Shown here in pieces: positions 26,955 to 36,371 of a stretch of DNA of 64,000 nt. Position numbers and translations under genes: made by a program. Origin of the DNA: Salinimicrobium tongyeongense (lineage in GTDB: Bacteria; Bacteroidota; Bacteroidia; Flavobacteriales; Flavobacteriaceae); contig NZ_CP069620.1 of NCBI RefSeq assembly GCF_026109735.1, positions 1,364,001 through 1,428,000 on the forward strand, given 5' to 3'. The notes beneath the pieces are model-generated. The model saw only the letters and a list, made by a program, of their open reading frames with translations. It did no database searches and had not been told where the DNA came from. Each line of letters starts with the position of its first letter. The stretch's first letter is position 1.

Positions 26955-29939
26955 CTATCGCACCACAATGCGCTGTATTTTGCCTTCATCCCGTGTGCCA
27001 ATACGCACAAGGTAAACCCCGGCCGCCACATAAGACATATCGAGAGTATAATCGTAAGCGATGCTGCCTTTTTTTACCATGGCTTCCACCAGTTTTTGCC
27101 CCAGCATGTCGTGGACGGTAACCCACAGCGGGCGTTGGTACGGAGTGGTAAAATTCAGGTTAAATAGGTCTTCTTCGGAAGAAGTGATCACAAAATTGCC
27201 CTGCTGGATTTCAGATTCTTCAATCCCGTCTACAATAACCACGGTGTAATCTTCGGTAGTTCCGTATTGCATCACGTCACAAGGGTCATTGAGCTCTCCT
27301 TCATAAGCTGAACTTACGTCTCCAGCTCTTGCCCTCAAAATATGTTCCCCCAAAGTGGCATTTTCGGGAAGTGAGAATTCAAACAGGCTTGGCCCCGAAG
27401 AGGAAGTTATATTACCAGATCTCACCAGTTGCTCTTCAGGCTCAAAAACAGCATTATCGTTAAAGTCTATCCACATGGAGAACTCATTGCTGCTGTTGGA
27501 AACCACCCCTACCTGATAGACATCGCGGTTAATATCGAGCCTTGTAGAAATTCCGAGGAAATTATTATAGCCGTCGTCACAGTAAATATTCTCGTTGACG
27601 ATCTCTTCAAGATAAAAGCTGATGATGCCGTCTCCAAAGGCACAGGAAGAACCTTCGGGGATGCAGTTTAGCCGGGCGATGGTCTCTACTATTGCATCGT
27701 TTTCCAGGTCGCTGTCACCTTCAAGAAAAGTGGAAGCTTCAATGGTATACCTGCCATTTGCTGAAAAGTCAAACGGGGTGGCGAAGGTATAAGTGAGCTG
27801 AGCGCCCACCTCCAGGGTCTCATTTACAGTTTCGGTTACGGTATTTCCGCCGTTTACGGTATAACCCACTTCAAAATTGCCCTGGGCTTCCCCTCCAAAA
27901 TTCTCTATGACCACAGTAATATTTTCAGTAGCAAGGTTAGAACCGGTTTCGGGATGTACTAGCTGCGTGACCCCAATATCTTTGGGCGGCAAATTGACAA
28001 CCTGGATGGTAAGGGAATCGTTTTCAGGGTTCATATCCCCTTCCAAAGCTGTACTCACGCTAAGTTGGTATTCTTCCCCGGGCACTGAAAGGTCTAAAGT
28101 TTCAGAAAAAGTAAATTCCACCTGTTCGGCTGAAGGGATGGTACCGGTAAAAACCTGGCTTACCACCTCACCTTCATTCAGCTGAAAGTTTACCGGGAAA
28201 TTTGACTGAGGCTCACTCCCAAAGTTCCTGATAGTGACGGTAAGGTTCTCGCCGGCTGTAAGGCTTGAAGACACAGGAGAAATGACTGCCGTTACCCCCA
28301 CGTCTTTTGCGAACTGTGGCGCAAGTTTGAACACCCCTACCCTGTTAAGGCGGGAACCAGGCCTGAAGTATTCGGCATTATACCAAAAAGTCTCATTGTC
28401 AACCGGATCAATGCTGGTGTGGGCATAATCTCCATACCTGTTGCTTTCGCTGGCAGCAGTGCTCTCTATAAGCGTCTCCTCCTGCAAAGTCATCCTGTTG
28501 AGAGGATCGTTAAAGTATCGCCCTGTAAATTTTAAAGTAGGAAGTATGGGCGATTCGGGACTGTCGTTCACCAGGGTAAAGCCCATCCCAATATTTCCAT
28601 GTTTGTCGATATTTATGCTGCCACACCAGCGGTCGCTATCATCGGGCGCATAGGTCCCTTCCTGATAAATTTGCCAGTCCTGATTTTCGCCAGGCTGCCG
28701 CAGCTCGTACCATCTTATTCCCGCATGCTCTGCAATTCCCGGATCTACATCTACCACAAAATTAAATACAACCGAGTTATGGGTAGCAAACCTCCTGTAA
28801 GAAGTTGGATACATCAAGGCTCCCTGTAAGGCATCGAGTTCGGGTTTGTTAAAAGGCTGGGCAAGATTTGAAAAACCTCCGCCGTCAAAAGTGCTTTTAA
28901 AAGGGGTTAAGCCTTCGGAAGGCGTAATTTCCTGCGCTTCCTTAATGGTGGAATTTCCCAAATTATTCCAGTCTACATTGACCAGCCATATTTTAAGATG
29001 GTCTACATTCACCCCCATCCAGGAATCATCCTGAAAATAGATTACCGGCATATTCCCCGGTGGCGGTGGCTCGCTGCCCGTGGCGTTAAAAGCCGCCGGA
29101 CTGTAAAAGCCGTTGTTCCTCACCCCCGGAAGCGGAAAGCCCACATGCCTGGCTGCCTCTCCCCTTAGCATCTTTTCCCTTTCAAGCACAAATACCACCT
29201 CGCTGATCTCGGGATCATCGAGATCCTGGTTTGTGGTCACGTAATAGCCGTCACTCCACAAAAAAAATTTAGGATAATCCGGGAATGTTCCCGTGGCAAA
29301 CCTGTAAGTATACCAGCCGTCATTGACCGGGTCTGGCCCTTTGGAAACAGCTACCAGCAGTGCATTGGTGGGATCAACTTTATTGGGGCAGCCCTGCACG
29401 GGATTATAGGGGCAACCGGCAAATTGGGTGATGAGAAACCTGTCGGCAAACTGATCGTAAAGTACAATAGGATCTCCCAGCCTTTCCCCCGAGAATTCAC
29501 CTCCCAAAGAGGCTATATCGGTAGGCGGCAGGAGGACGTTCCCCTGTTTGTCAAAAACCGAGAAACCCGAATTATAGGCGTTTACATAGTGATTTGGCCC
29601 GGCAGCACCGGTAGGGTCTGTAGGGGTATGAAAAAGATTGGCGGCATCAAAAGAGAGGATAGCCTGTTTCACGGGAATGGTCCCTTTCTTTTCCTGCAAC
29701 GCTGCGTCTACACCTTTAGGATATCCTTTCCCCGGCACCACCCTGTTGGCAGTGCGGTTCTTCGGGTTTACTTCTTTTCTTTCACTTACAGCCGGGATCA
29801 ATTCTTTGGCAGAGAGAGGCGCAGAGACTGAAGGTTTTGCGACTCCCTGTGAAATTGGGCCCAAGAGTTCCTTCTCCTGGGCAGAAACATGCAATTCCAG
29901 GAACAGAACGAGAAAAAGAAAAAAATAATTTTTCAGCAT
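26955..29939 (-). CDS. Large secreted protein with CARDB-like and GEVED domains and T9SS type A sorting domain
   Basis: 994 residues from the ATG at 29939 (a TTG at 29957 adds six residues). Signal peptide LKNYFFLFLVLFLELHVSAQ. The N-terminal ~530 residues carry an unassigned domain rich in aromatic and Gly residues (GAAGPNHYVNAYNSGFSVFD is a landmark). Two CARDB-like repeats follow (DVGVTAVISPVSSSLTAGEN; DIGVTQLVHPETGSNLATEN), then a GEVED domain (WIDFNDNAVFEPEEQLV) and a C-terminal sorting domain (GQKLVEAMVKKGS ... GVYLVRIGT). The last domain predicts export by the type IX system and surface anchoring. Confidence 0.85.
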   Translation of the reverse strand: MLKNYFFLFLVLFLELHVSAQEKELLGPISQGVAKPSVSAPLSAKELIPAVSERKEVNPKNRTANRVVPGKGYPKGVDAALQEKKGTIPVKQAILSFDAANLFHTPTDPTGAAGPNHYVNAYNSGFSVFDKQGNVLLPPTDIASLGGEFSGERLGDPIVLYDQFADRFLITQFAGCPYNPVQGCPNKVDPTNALLVAVSKGPDPVNDGWYTYRFATGTFPDYPKFFLWSDGYYVTTNQDLDDPEISEVVFVLEREKMLRGEAARHVGFPLPGVRNNGFYSPAAFNATGSEPPPPGNMPVIYFQDDSWMGVNVDHLKIWLVNVDWNNLGNSTIKEAQEITPSEGLTPFKSTFDGGGFSNLAQPFNKPELDALQGALMYPTSYRRFATHNSVVFNFVVDVDPGIAEHAGIRWYELRQPGENQDWQIYQEGTYAPDDSDRWCGSINIDKHGNIGMGFTLVNDSPESPILPTLKFTGRYFNDPLNRMTLQEETLIESTAASESNRYGDYAHTSIDPVDNETFWYNAEYFRPGSRLNRVGVFKLAPQFAKDVGVTAVISPVSSSLTAGENLTVTIRNFGSEPQSNFPVNFQLNEGEVVSQVFTGTIPSAEQVEFTFSETLDLSVPGEEYQLSVSTALEGDMNPENDSLTIQVVNLPPKDIGVTQLVHPETGSNLATENITVVIENFGGEAQGNFEVGYTVNGGNTVTETVNETLEVGAQLTYTFATPFDFSANGRYTIEASTFLEGDSDLENDAIVETIARLNCIPEGSSCAFGDGIISFYLEEIVNENIYCDDGYNNFLGISTRLDINRDVYQVGVVSNSSNEFSMWIDFNDNAVFEPEEQLVRSGNITSSSGPSLFEFSLPENATLGEHILRARAGDVSSAYEGELNDPCDVMQYGTTEDYTVVIVDGIEESEIQQGNFVITSSEEDLFNLNFTTPYQRPLWVTVHDMLGQKLVEAMVKKGSIAYDYTLDMSYVAAGVYLVRIGTRDEGKIQRIVVR

Positions 29940-29987
29940 AAAGCAAACTTTGACCAATAAATGTAATGATTTAGGATGAGCAGGAAC

Positions 29988-30026
29988 AAAAAAAAGAACA
30001 ATTCACACGGAATTGTTCTTTTTTTT
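29988..30026 (-). terminator. Terminator downstream of glyS
   Basis: A run of A then AGAACAATT (29996-30004) pairs with AATTGTTCT (30011-30019), followed by a run of T; loop CACACGG. The symmetric A and T runs make it usable in both directions; glyS ends 24 bases away on the minus strand. Confidence 0.85.
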
Positions 30027-30050
30027 AACTCATTTTTGGATGGAAAAAAG

Positions 30051-31589
30051 CTACTTTTTCATCCAGTGTTTAAAACCGGTTTCTTCGGAAATCACTTTGG
30101 AGATTTCGGCAATCGGGATCCGTTTTTGTTCCATGGTATCTCTGTACCTCACAGTTACCATGCGGTCTTCAAGAGAATCGTGATCTACGGTGATACACAA
30201 AGGTGTACCCGAAGCATCCTGCCTCCTGTACCTGCGCCCAATAGCATCTTTCTCATCATACTGTACATTGAAATCCCACTTAAGCTCTTCAATGATCTCC
30301 TGTGCCAGTTCGGGGAGGCCGTCTTTTTTAACCAGCGGCAAAACAGCAGCTTTATAAGGTGCAAGTATTGCAGGTAGTTTAAGAACAGTACGTGAACTGC
30401 CATCTTCGAGCTCTTCTTCTTTAAGAGAGGCCGAAAGCACAGCCAGGAACATCCTGTCAAGACCTATTGAGGTTTCTATCACGTAAGGCACGTAATTTTC
30501 CTTGAGTTCAGGATCGTAAAAACGAAGCTTTCGGCCCGAGAATTCTTCATGGGCTTTAAGGTCAAAATCGGTGCGGGAATGTATCCCTTCAAGTTCTTTG
30601 AAACCAAAGGGGAAATTAAATTCAATATCTGTTGCGGCATTGGCGTAATGAGCCAGTTTATCATGATCGTGGAAGCGATAATTTTCTTCACCAAGACCCA
30701 GTGAAAAATGCCATTTTTGGCGCACTTCTTTCCAGTGCTCGTACCATTTTAGTTCTTCTCCCGGCCTTACAAAGTATTGCATCTCCATTTGCTCAAACTC
30801 CCTCATCCTGAAAATAAACTGCCTTGCGACTATTTCATTTCTAAAGGCTTTTCCCGTTTGGGCAATCCCGAAAGGAATTTTCATTCTTCCGGTTTTCTGA
30901 ACATTAGAGAAGTTCACAAAGATCCCCTGTGCAGTTTCGGGCCTTAAATAAAGGTTTGATGCTGTTTCAGAAGAAGCCCCCAGCTTGGTGCCAAACATAA
31001 GGTTAAACTGCCTCACCTCGGTCCAGTTACGGGATCCGGTTTCAGGATCGGCAATATCAAGTTCTTCGATAAGGGCCTTTACGTCCTTTAGATCTTCATT
31101 GGTAAGGGAGCGGCCAAGGCGTTCAAGGATTTCCGTTCTTTCGGAAAGGTAACGCTGCACGCGTTCATTGGTGTTTACAAATTGCTCTTCATCAAAAGCT
31201 TCCCCAAAGCGTTTGCGCGCTTTTTCGATCTCCTTTTGCGCTTTCTGAAGGATCTTTTCTGCATGATCTTCAACCAGTACATCGGCCCGGTATCGCTTCT
31301 TAGAATCTTTATTGTCAATAAGCGGGTCGTTAAAGGCATCAACGTGGCCCGATGCTTTCCAGGTAGTAGGATGCATGAGAATAGCGGCATCTATACCTAC
31401 TATTTCCTGGTGCAGCTGCACCATGCTTTTCCACCAGTAATCCCTGATATTTTTTTTGAGTTCTGCTCCGTTTTGTCCGTAGTCATATACCGCACTCAGG
31501 CCGTCATAGATTTCGGAAGAAGCAAAAATATACCCATACTCTTTGGCATGGGATATTACGTTTTTAAAAAGGTCTTCTTGTTTTGCCAT
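30051..31589 (-). CDS. glyS: Glycyl-tRNA synthetase (single-chain, alpha2 type)
   Basis: 512 residues, class II synthetase. Visible parts are the N-terminal GYIFASSEIYDGLSAVYDYG, MHPTTWKASGHVDAF, the motif 2 region RNEIVARQFIFRMREFEQMEMQYF, and motif 3 ETSIGLDRMFLAVL, followed by the anticodon-binding domain. It charges tRNA-Gly with glycine. The eukaryotic-type single chain is usual in Bacteroidetes. A dispersed AAAAATGCCATTTTT palindrome lies within the coding sequence at 30703-30720. Confidence 0.96.
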   Translation of the reverse strand: MAKQEDLFKNVISHAKEYGYIFASSEIYDGLSAVYDYGQNGAELKKNIRDYWWKSMVQLHQEIVGIDAAILMHPTTWKASGHVDAFNDPLIDNKDSKKRYRADVLVEDHAEKILQKAQKEIEKARKRFGEAFDEEQFVNTNERVQRYLSERTEILERLGRSLTNEDLKDVKALIEELDIADPETGSRNWTEVRQFNLMFGTKLGASSETASNLYLRPETAQGIFVNFSNVQKTGRMKIPFGIAQTGKAFRNEIVARQFIFRMREFEQMEMQYFVRPGEELKWYEHWKEVRQKWHFSLGLGEENYRFHDHDKLAHYANAATDIEFNFPFGFKELEGIHSRTDFDLKAHEEFSGRKLRFYDPELKENYVPYVIETSIGLDRMFLAVLSASLKEEELEDGSSRTVLKLPAILAPYKAAVLPLVKKDGLPELAQEIIEELKWDFNVQYDEKDAIGRRYRRQDASGTPLCITVDHDSLEDRMVTVRYRDTMEQKRIPIAEISKVISEETGFKHWMKK

Positions 31590-31593
31590 AAAG

Positions 31594-31601
31594 CAAAAAT
31601 A
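31594..31601 (-). promoter_or_regulatory. Possible -7 element of glyS, adjoining the upstream terminator
   Basis: TATTTTTG on the minus strand ends only 4 bases before the glyS ATG, so transcription from it would yield an almost leaderless mRNA. The element overlaps the T-tract of the preceding terminator, so the match may be a by-product of that tract. Confidence 0.3.
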
Positions 31602-31632
31602 AAAAAACCGCCCCGATTCAAGCCAGGGCGGT
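31601..31632 (-). terminator. Terminator of the coiled-coil protein gene
   Basis: On the minus strand ACCGCCC (complement of 31626-31632) and GGGCGGT (complement of 31607-31613) form a 7-bp GC-rich stem with a 12-base loop, followed by TTTTTTT. It lies 22 bases past the stop of the gene at 31654. Confidence 0.85.
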
Positions 31633-31653
31633 GGAATTAATTAATTTTTTGTT

Positions 31654-32535
31654 TTACCTGAGACTAAATCCTGTTGCCCCTATCAAATTAGCCCCTTCGT
31701 AAACCAGTACTTTATAGGAGCCTTCAATTAGGCGGTCAGGATTGATATTGGCCAACAGGCACACGTCAAGCTCATCATTTTCATAGTACACTTTTGAGGC
31801 GGCACTGTAAACCATAACGCCGCCATCGTGCTGTACGGCAATTTGGTCTCCCACCAGTTCGTTGTTGGGGTTGTAAACCTGCACGTAAATATTTTTGTCT
31901 CCCGCGGAAGCCAGGGTATTTGGCGTGATGGTGAAACAGGTTCTAATCTTATCTACTCTTCGGGTGCGGTCGTTCTCTACCAGCCTTCCGCTGTTTCGCT
32001 CAATGACTCCTTCGCCTCTCAAATTACTTAGTTTAAGCTGGGCGGCGCGGTCAATTTTTGAGGCCATGGTCTGGTTTTGAACCTGCAGGGAATCTGAAAT
32101 TCTCGTTCTTTCAAGCAGCATGTTATTGGTGCTGTCAATTTCGGTGATAAGTCGTTGGTTTTGATTGCTAAGACTGTCTACCACCCTGAACAACTGCTCT
32201 TTTTCAGCCTTTAAATTACTCACTTCCCTGCGATAGCGCGAAATTAACGCCAGGTTAGCTTCCATATCCTGCACCGAATCGCGCAAAGCCAGAATCCTGT
32301 TCCTGGCTGCGGTCAGTTCAGAATCAAGACCTTCGTTCTCGGCAATTGCCTCGTCGTATTTTAGAATTAAATCGTTAAGCTCCCCTTCTATAACAGCTTT
32401 TTCCTGCTGTAGTAATTCCTGGTTCTCCTTTTCGTCATTATAAAACTTTATGGTATAAATACCCAGTGCAACCAAAGCGACTGCCAAAACCCCGGTAAGG
32501 ATCTTTAAGGCATTATTACTCTTCTGGTCTGACAT
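31654..32535 (-). CDS. Membrane-anchored coiled-coil protein of unknown function
   Basis: 293 residues. One N-terminal transmembrane helix (ILTGVLAVALVALGIYTIKF, about 11-30), then a long coiled coil (about 33-175), then a small C-terminal beta domain starting near RTCFTITPNTLASAGDKNIYVQVY. A topology with the coiled coil in the periplasm is likely. It resembles conserved flavobacterial hypothetical proteins; no function can be assigned. It is divergent from comF. Confidence 0.7.
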   Translation of the reverse strand: MSDQKSNNALKILTGVLAVALVALGIYTIKFYNDEKENQELLQQEKAVIEGELNDLILKYDEAIAENEGLDSELTAARNRILALRDSVQDMEANLALISRYRREVSNLKAEKEQLFRVVDSLSNQNQRLITEIDSTNNMLLERTRISDSLQVQNQTMASKIDRAAQLKLSNLRGEGVIERNSGRLVENDRTRRVDKIRTCFTITPNTLASAGDKNIYVQVYNPNNELVGDQIAVQHDGGVMVYSAASKVYYENDELDVCLLANINPDRLIEGSYKVLVYEGANLIGATGFSLR

Positions 32536-32556
32536 AACAAATGATTTTTAACGGTT

Positions 32557-32564
32557 TAGTTTTG
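32557..32564 (+). promoter_or_regulatory. -7 promoter element for comF
   Basis: TAGTTTTG matches TAnnTTTG, 45 bases before the comF ATG. No -33 match at the standard spacing, so it is only suggestive. Confidence 0.35.
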
Positions 32565-32608
32565 TAAATTTAGGAGTTTTAATCAGGCTAAGACCAATTT
32601 GTTAACAA

Positions 32609-33289
32609 ATGTTTCACGATTTCCTTAACCTTCTTTACCCTAAACTCTGTTATGGATGTGAATCTGGCCTTCTGGCCCATGAGCACATACTATGTACGTC
32701 CTGCCTTCACGGGTTGCCGGTAACCAATTATCACCTGGAGAAAGACAATGCGGTTGAGAAGGTTTTCTACGGAAGGATCCCTGTTGAAAACGCCACCTCC
32801 CTCCTGTTATTTGAGAAGAAAGGCGTGGTTCAAAAACTCATCCACAACCTTAAATACCGGGGTCATGAAGAAATAGGGCCCTTTTTGGGAGCCTGGCTGG
32901 GAAACGAATTAAAAGATCTCCCGCAATGGCAGCAAGTGAACATGGTTATTCCTGTCCCCCTCCACCAAAAAAAGCTTAAAACGAGAGGCTTTAACCAGGT
33001 AGATAAATTTGGGCGCGAAATTGCCAAAGCATTAAAAATTGACTACCGGGATGACCTTTTACTCAAGATCACTTCTACCGAAACTCAAACAATCAAAAAG
33101 AGAATTGCCCGCTGGGGCAGCATAGATGAAACCCTGACTGTTCAAAACCCTTCTGCCCTGCAAAATGCACACGTGCTGCTGGTAGACGACCTGGTTACCA
33201 CCGGTGCCACACTTGAGGCCTGCGCTCACAAACTCCTGCAAAACCCAAGGGTGAAAATTAGCATAGCCACCATGGCCGTTACCCATTAG
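32609..33289 (+). CDS. comF: ComF family phosphoribosyltransferase-like protein
   Basis: 226 residues. N-terminal zinc-binding region C-x2-C ... C-x2-C (CYGCESGLLAHEHILCTSC) and a C-terminal phosphoribosyltransferase domain with the PRPP loop VLLVDDLVTTGATLEACA. The intermediate VIPVPLHQKKLKTRGFNQ is a strong ComF motif. ComF is linked to natural transformation, where it supports handling of incoming single-stranded DNA. Whether this organism is competent is unknown; recX and radA in the window are not evidence of it. Confidence 0.9.
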   Translation: MFHDFLNLLYPKLCYGCESGLLAHEHILCTSCLHGLPVTNYHLEKDNAVEKVFYGRIPVENATSLLLFEKKGVVQKLIHNLKYRGHEEIGPFLGAWLGNELKDLPQWQQVNMVIPVPLHQKKLKTRGFNQVDKFGREIAKALKIDYRDDLLLKITSTETQTIKKRIARWGSIDETLTVQNPSALQNAHVLLVDDLVTTGATLEACAHKLLQNPRVKISIATMAVTH

Positions 33290-33340
33290 CGGCTTCAGGA
33301 TTAAAAGAATAAATTGTTTCTTTGTAACAAATTTCATTTT

Positions 33341-34984
33341 ATGAAACGTGCCGGTGTAAACTTCCTGCTCATCCTTACCATTATTATCGCCTTTGCGGCC
33401 TGCGCAAAAAGAGGTACGCCCGATGGCGGCCCGAGAGATATGGAGCCTCCCCGTTATGTTAGGGCCAAGCCGGAGAATTTTACCACCAGTTTTGATGCAG
33501 ATGAGATCAGGATCTATTTCAATGAATACGTTAAGCTCACAAACCCGCAGCAACAAATAATCATATCGCCGCCAATGGATCCACGGCCCGAGATCACCCC
33601 TTTGGGAACCGCCAGCAAATCTATTCGCATCAGGATCAACGATACTTTACAACCCCGTACCACTTATACCATTAACTTCGGAAGAAGCATTACCGATAAC
33701 AACGAGTCCAACCCCCTTAGTTTTTTCACCTATGCGTTTTCCACAGGCCCTTATATCGATTCCCTTTCGCTGCGAGGCAGCGTGAAAGATGCTATCCTTC
33801 GGGCACCCGATCCTTTTATTTCGGTGATGCTCTATGAAGTAGACTCCACTTATTCAGATTCTGTGATCTACACCCGGGTTCCCAGGTATGTTACCAATAC
33901 GCTCGACAGTGCTACCACTTTTCAGCTCAACAACCTCAAGCAGGGTACTTATCAACTGGTGGCCATGCGCGATGTGAACAACAATTACACTTTTGAACCG
34001 CGTACCGATAAAGTTGCATTTTCTGACGAATACATTACTATTCCTACAGATGAGGAATTTGATCTCACCCTGTTCACCGAAATTCTGGAAGGAAAATTTG
34101 AAAGGCCTCAATTAAAGTCTCAACAGCATCTCATTTTTGGATACACCGGACTCATCCTGGCCGATAGTATTTCAATCACGCCTCTTGACGTACCTGCCAG
34201 TTTTGAAGACAGGATCACCAAAGATGCTGCAACAGACACCCTGCATTACTGGTACAAACCTTATGCCGAGCGTGACACCCTCAAATTCCTTGTGGAAACC
34301 CCGCGGATGAGCGACACTGTTATTGCCCGGCTGCGAAATGCCAAGCGCGACACCCTGCTCTTTAACGTAGAACCCAAGTCCAGCCTCGGCTTCCAGGAAG
34401 ATTTGAACATCATTCCCACCGTGCCCCTTGAGCAGATTAATGATTCCCTCATCAGCCTTACCCGCAGCGACAGTACCTCAGTGCCCTTTACCGGCACTTA
34501 TGACAGGTGGAACAATGTTTACCGGCTGTCATTTGATAAATCTGAAAAGCAAAAATACCAGCTCCTGGCCCTGCCGGGTGCCTTTACAGATTTCTTCGGA
34601 AGGCAAAACGACACCATCACGGCCCAGGCCTCAACGCCTGCCCTGGCCGAGCGCGGAAATGTTATTGTGAACCTCACAGGAGTTGAAGATTTCCCGGTGA
34701 TCGTTCAGGTTACTTCGGAAAAAGGCGAGGTGATAGCCGAAGAATATTCTACCGGCAGTAATGTAATCAATTTCAATAACCTCAAACCCGGCAGTTACCT
34801 GCTACGGCTCATTTATGACCGCAATGAAAATAACATTTGGGACACCGGAAGTTTTCTAAAGAGAAAACAGCCCGAAGTAGTGGTTTATTACCCCGAACCA
34901 ATTAGCGTGAGAGCCAACTGGGACGATAACTACACTTTTAACGCCAGCCCTGCAGCTGCTATTCCTCGTTCAGATGTACCGTAA
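33341..34984 (+). CDS. Lipoprotein with N-terminal Ig-like (Big_5/SbsA) domain
   Basis: 547 residues from the ATG at 33341, chosen because it begins the signal peptide (KRAGVNFLLILTIIIAFAAC; lipobox Cys about 20). After CAKRGTPDGGPRDMEPP an Ig-like domain is visible (about 35-130; FDADEIRIYFNEYVKL ... RTTYTINFGRSITDNN). The rest is beta-rich and ends with NLKPGSYLLRLIYDRNENNIWD. This type is conserved in flavobacteria downstream of comF; function unknown, probably an outer-membrane lipoprotein. Its last 26 bases overlap the opposing amidase gene. Confidence 0.8.
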   Translation: MKRAGVNFLLILTIIIAFAACAKRGTPDGGPRDMEPPRYVRAKPENFTTSFDADEIRIYFNEYVKLTNPQQQIIISPPMDPRPEITPLGTASKSIRIRINDTLQPRTTYTINFGRSITDNNESNPLSFFTYAFSTGPYIDSLSLRGSVKDAILRAPDPFISVMLYEVDSTYSDSVIYTRVPRYVTNTLDSATTFQLNNLKQGTYQLVAMRDVNNNYTFEPRTDKVAFSDEYITIPTDEEFDLTLFTEILEGKFERPQLKSQQHLIFGYTGLILADSISITPLDVPASFEDRITKDAATDTLHYWYKPYAERDTLKFLVETPRMSDTVIARLRNAKRDTLLFNVEPKSSLGFQEDLNIIPTVPLEQINDSLISLTRSDSTSVPFTGTYDRWNNVYRLSFDKSEKQKYQLLALPGAFTDFFGRQNDTITAQASTPALAERGNVIVNLTGVEDFPVIVQVTSEKGEVIAEEYSTGSNVINFNNLKPGSYLLRLIYDRNENNIWDTGSFLKRKQPEVVVYYPEPISVRANWDDNYTFNASPAAAIPRSDVP

Positions 34985-35750
34985 ACCGGTCGCGGTCCTG
35001 TAAGAACTTCAGCTGGGAACGGGTATCTTTTAAATGCTGCCTGTCCAGCTTTACCAGTTCAGTAAATTCTTTTTCCTGCAGGTTGGAAGAGATTTGTTTT
35101 CCGAGGCAGTTATAAACAGCCGAGTGCCCTATATAATCGAGGTCACTGCCATCGCGGCCCACCCGGTTCAATCCAATGCAGTAACTCATATTTTCTATTG
35201 CACGGGCCTTTAAAAGGGCGTCCCAGGCCACAATTCGGGCTGCCGGCCAGTTTGCCACGTAGATAAGCAGGTCGTAATCTACGGTGTTGCGGGACCAGAC
35301 AGGGAAACGAAGGTCATAACACACCAGCGGGCAAATCTTCCAGCCTTTGTAGTCAACAATAAGCCTGTCGCGCCCCGAGGCATAAGTTTCATCTTCTTTA
35401 GCAAGGCTGAAGGTATGCCGCTTATCATATTTTTGGGAGGAACCGTCGGGATAAACAAAATACAGGCGATTGTAGAAATTGCCTTTATCTGAAATGATGA
35501 GGCTACCGGTAACCGCCGCATCTTTTTCCGCAGCCATTTTCTGCATCCACTTAAAAGTGGGGCCTTTGTGAGGTTCAGCAAGGTTTTGGGCATTCATGGA
35601 GAAGCCGGTAGAGAACATTTCGGGCAGGATAATTAAATCGGTTTCCTGCGGAAGTTCTTTTATTTTCCTCTCAAAAAGGGCTTTATTGTCTTCGATTTTC
35701 TCCCATTCCAGGTGGGCCTGAAGGAGTGCGGTGTTTAAAATTTCTGCCAT
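34959..35750 (-). CDS. Nitrilase-superfamily amidase (YafV/omega-amidase-like)
   Basis: 263 residues from the ATG at 35750 (MAEILNTALLQ); the longer in-frame ORF from 35807 adds 19 residues unlike the family. The Glu-Lys-Cys triad is present: E44 in ILPEMFSTGF, K110 in YDKRHTFS, C144 in LVCYDLRFPVW. Relatives hydrolyse alpha-ketoglutaramate or alpha-ketosuccinamate, products of glutamine or asparagine transamination. The methionine/glutamine-type aminotransferase at 36372 on the same strand, one gene away, fits methionine salvage coupled to glutamine transamination (inference). Confidence 0.85.
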   Translation of the reverse strand: MAEILNTALLQAHLEWEKIEDNKALFERKIKELPQETDLIILPEMFSTGFSMNAQNLAEPHKGPTFKWMQKMAAEKDAAVTGSLIISDKGNFYNRLYFVYPDGSSQKYDKRHTFSLAKEDETYASGRDRLIVDYKGWKICPLVCYDLRFPVWSRNTVDYDLLIYVANWPAARIVAWDALLKARAIENMSYCIGLNRVGRDGSDLDYIGHSAVYNCLGKQISSNLQEKEFTELVKLDRQHLKDTRSQLKFLQDRDRFTVHLNEE

Positions 35751-35850
35751 ACGTAAAGTTATAAAAAATGCTGTTTTCCCTGCTAAATGCATGTTAAATG
35801 GTTGCATTGGCGGGCGAAGTTGAATAGTTTTAAATTGAAAAATTAAAGCT

Positions 35851-36369
35851 ATGAGTTTACAATCATTTTTTGAAAAAGATAGTTTCCCGTCAAATACTTC
35901 CCGCGGAATCCTCGCCGGCTTTGTGGCCGGCCTGGTGGGAACGGCCGTAAAAGCCGGCGTTGAGCGTTTTCTCGAAGTACGAAAAATAGATCAGCGGTCG
36001 GCGCAGATCAAAGTGATGGATAAGTTCTCTACCAAACTGATAGGCTCTCCCATAAAGCTCGAAAATGAAGGCATTGTGGAACAACTGGTCAACCTGCCGC
36101 TGGGTGCCACCGTAGGGGCTATTTATGGCTACGGAAAAAGGGATAAAGACGAGATGAACATGCTCGATGGAGCCATACTCGGCGCCACGACCTGGGCGTC
36201 AACCCATGAAACAAGTTTACCGCTGATGGGCCTTGACAAAAGCCCCGAAAAAGTACCCTTTAAAACCCAGGCACATGAGCTGATTGCCCACGTGGTTTTT
36301 GGGGTAACTACCGAAATTGTGCGGTCTTATATCAATGACAGCCTTAGAAATCACGAGGAAGAAAAGTGA
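35851..36369 (+). CDS. YagU/DUF1440-like membrane protein
   Basis: 172 residues. Gly/Ala-rich hydrophobic segments GILAGFVAGLVGTAVKAGVE (about 19-38), LPLGATVGAIYGYG and GAILGATTWASTHE resemble the DUF1440/YagU family of small inner-membrane proteins, linked in E. coli to acid resistance. Function here is unknown. It is a single gene, convergent with the aminotransferase (2 bases between stop codons). Confidence 0.6.
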   Translation: MSLQSFFEKDSFPSNTSRGILAGFVAGLVGTAVKAGVERFLEVRKIDQRSAQIKVMDKFSTKLIGSPIKLENEGIVEQLVNLPLGATVGAIYGYGKRDKDEMNMLDGAILGATTWASTHETSLPLMGLDKSPEKVPFKTQAHELIAHVVFGVTTEIVRSYINDSLRNHEEEK

Positions 36370-36371
36370 TT

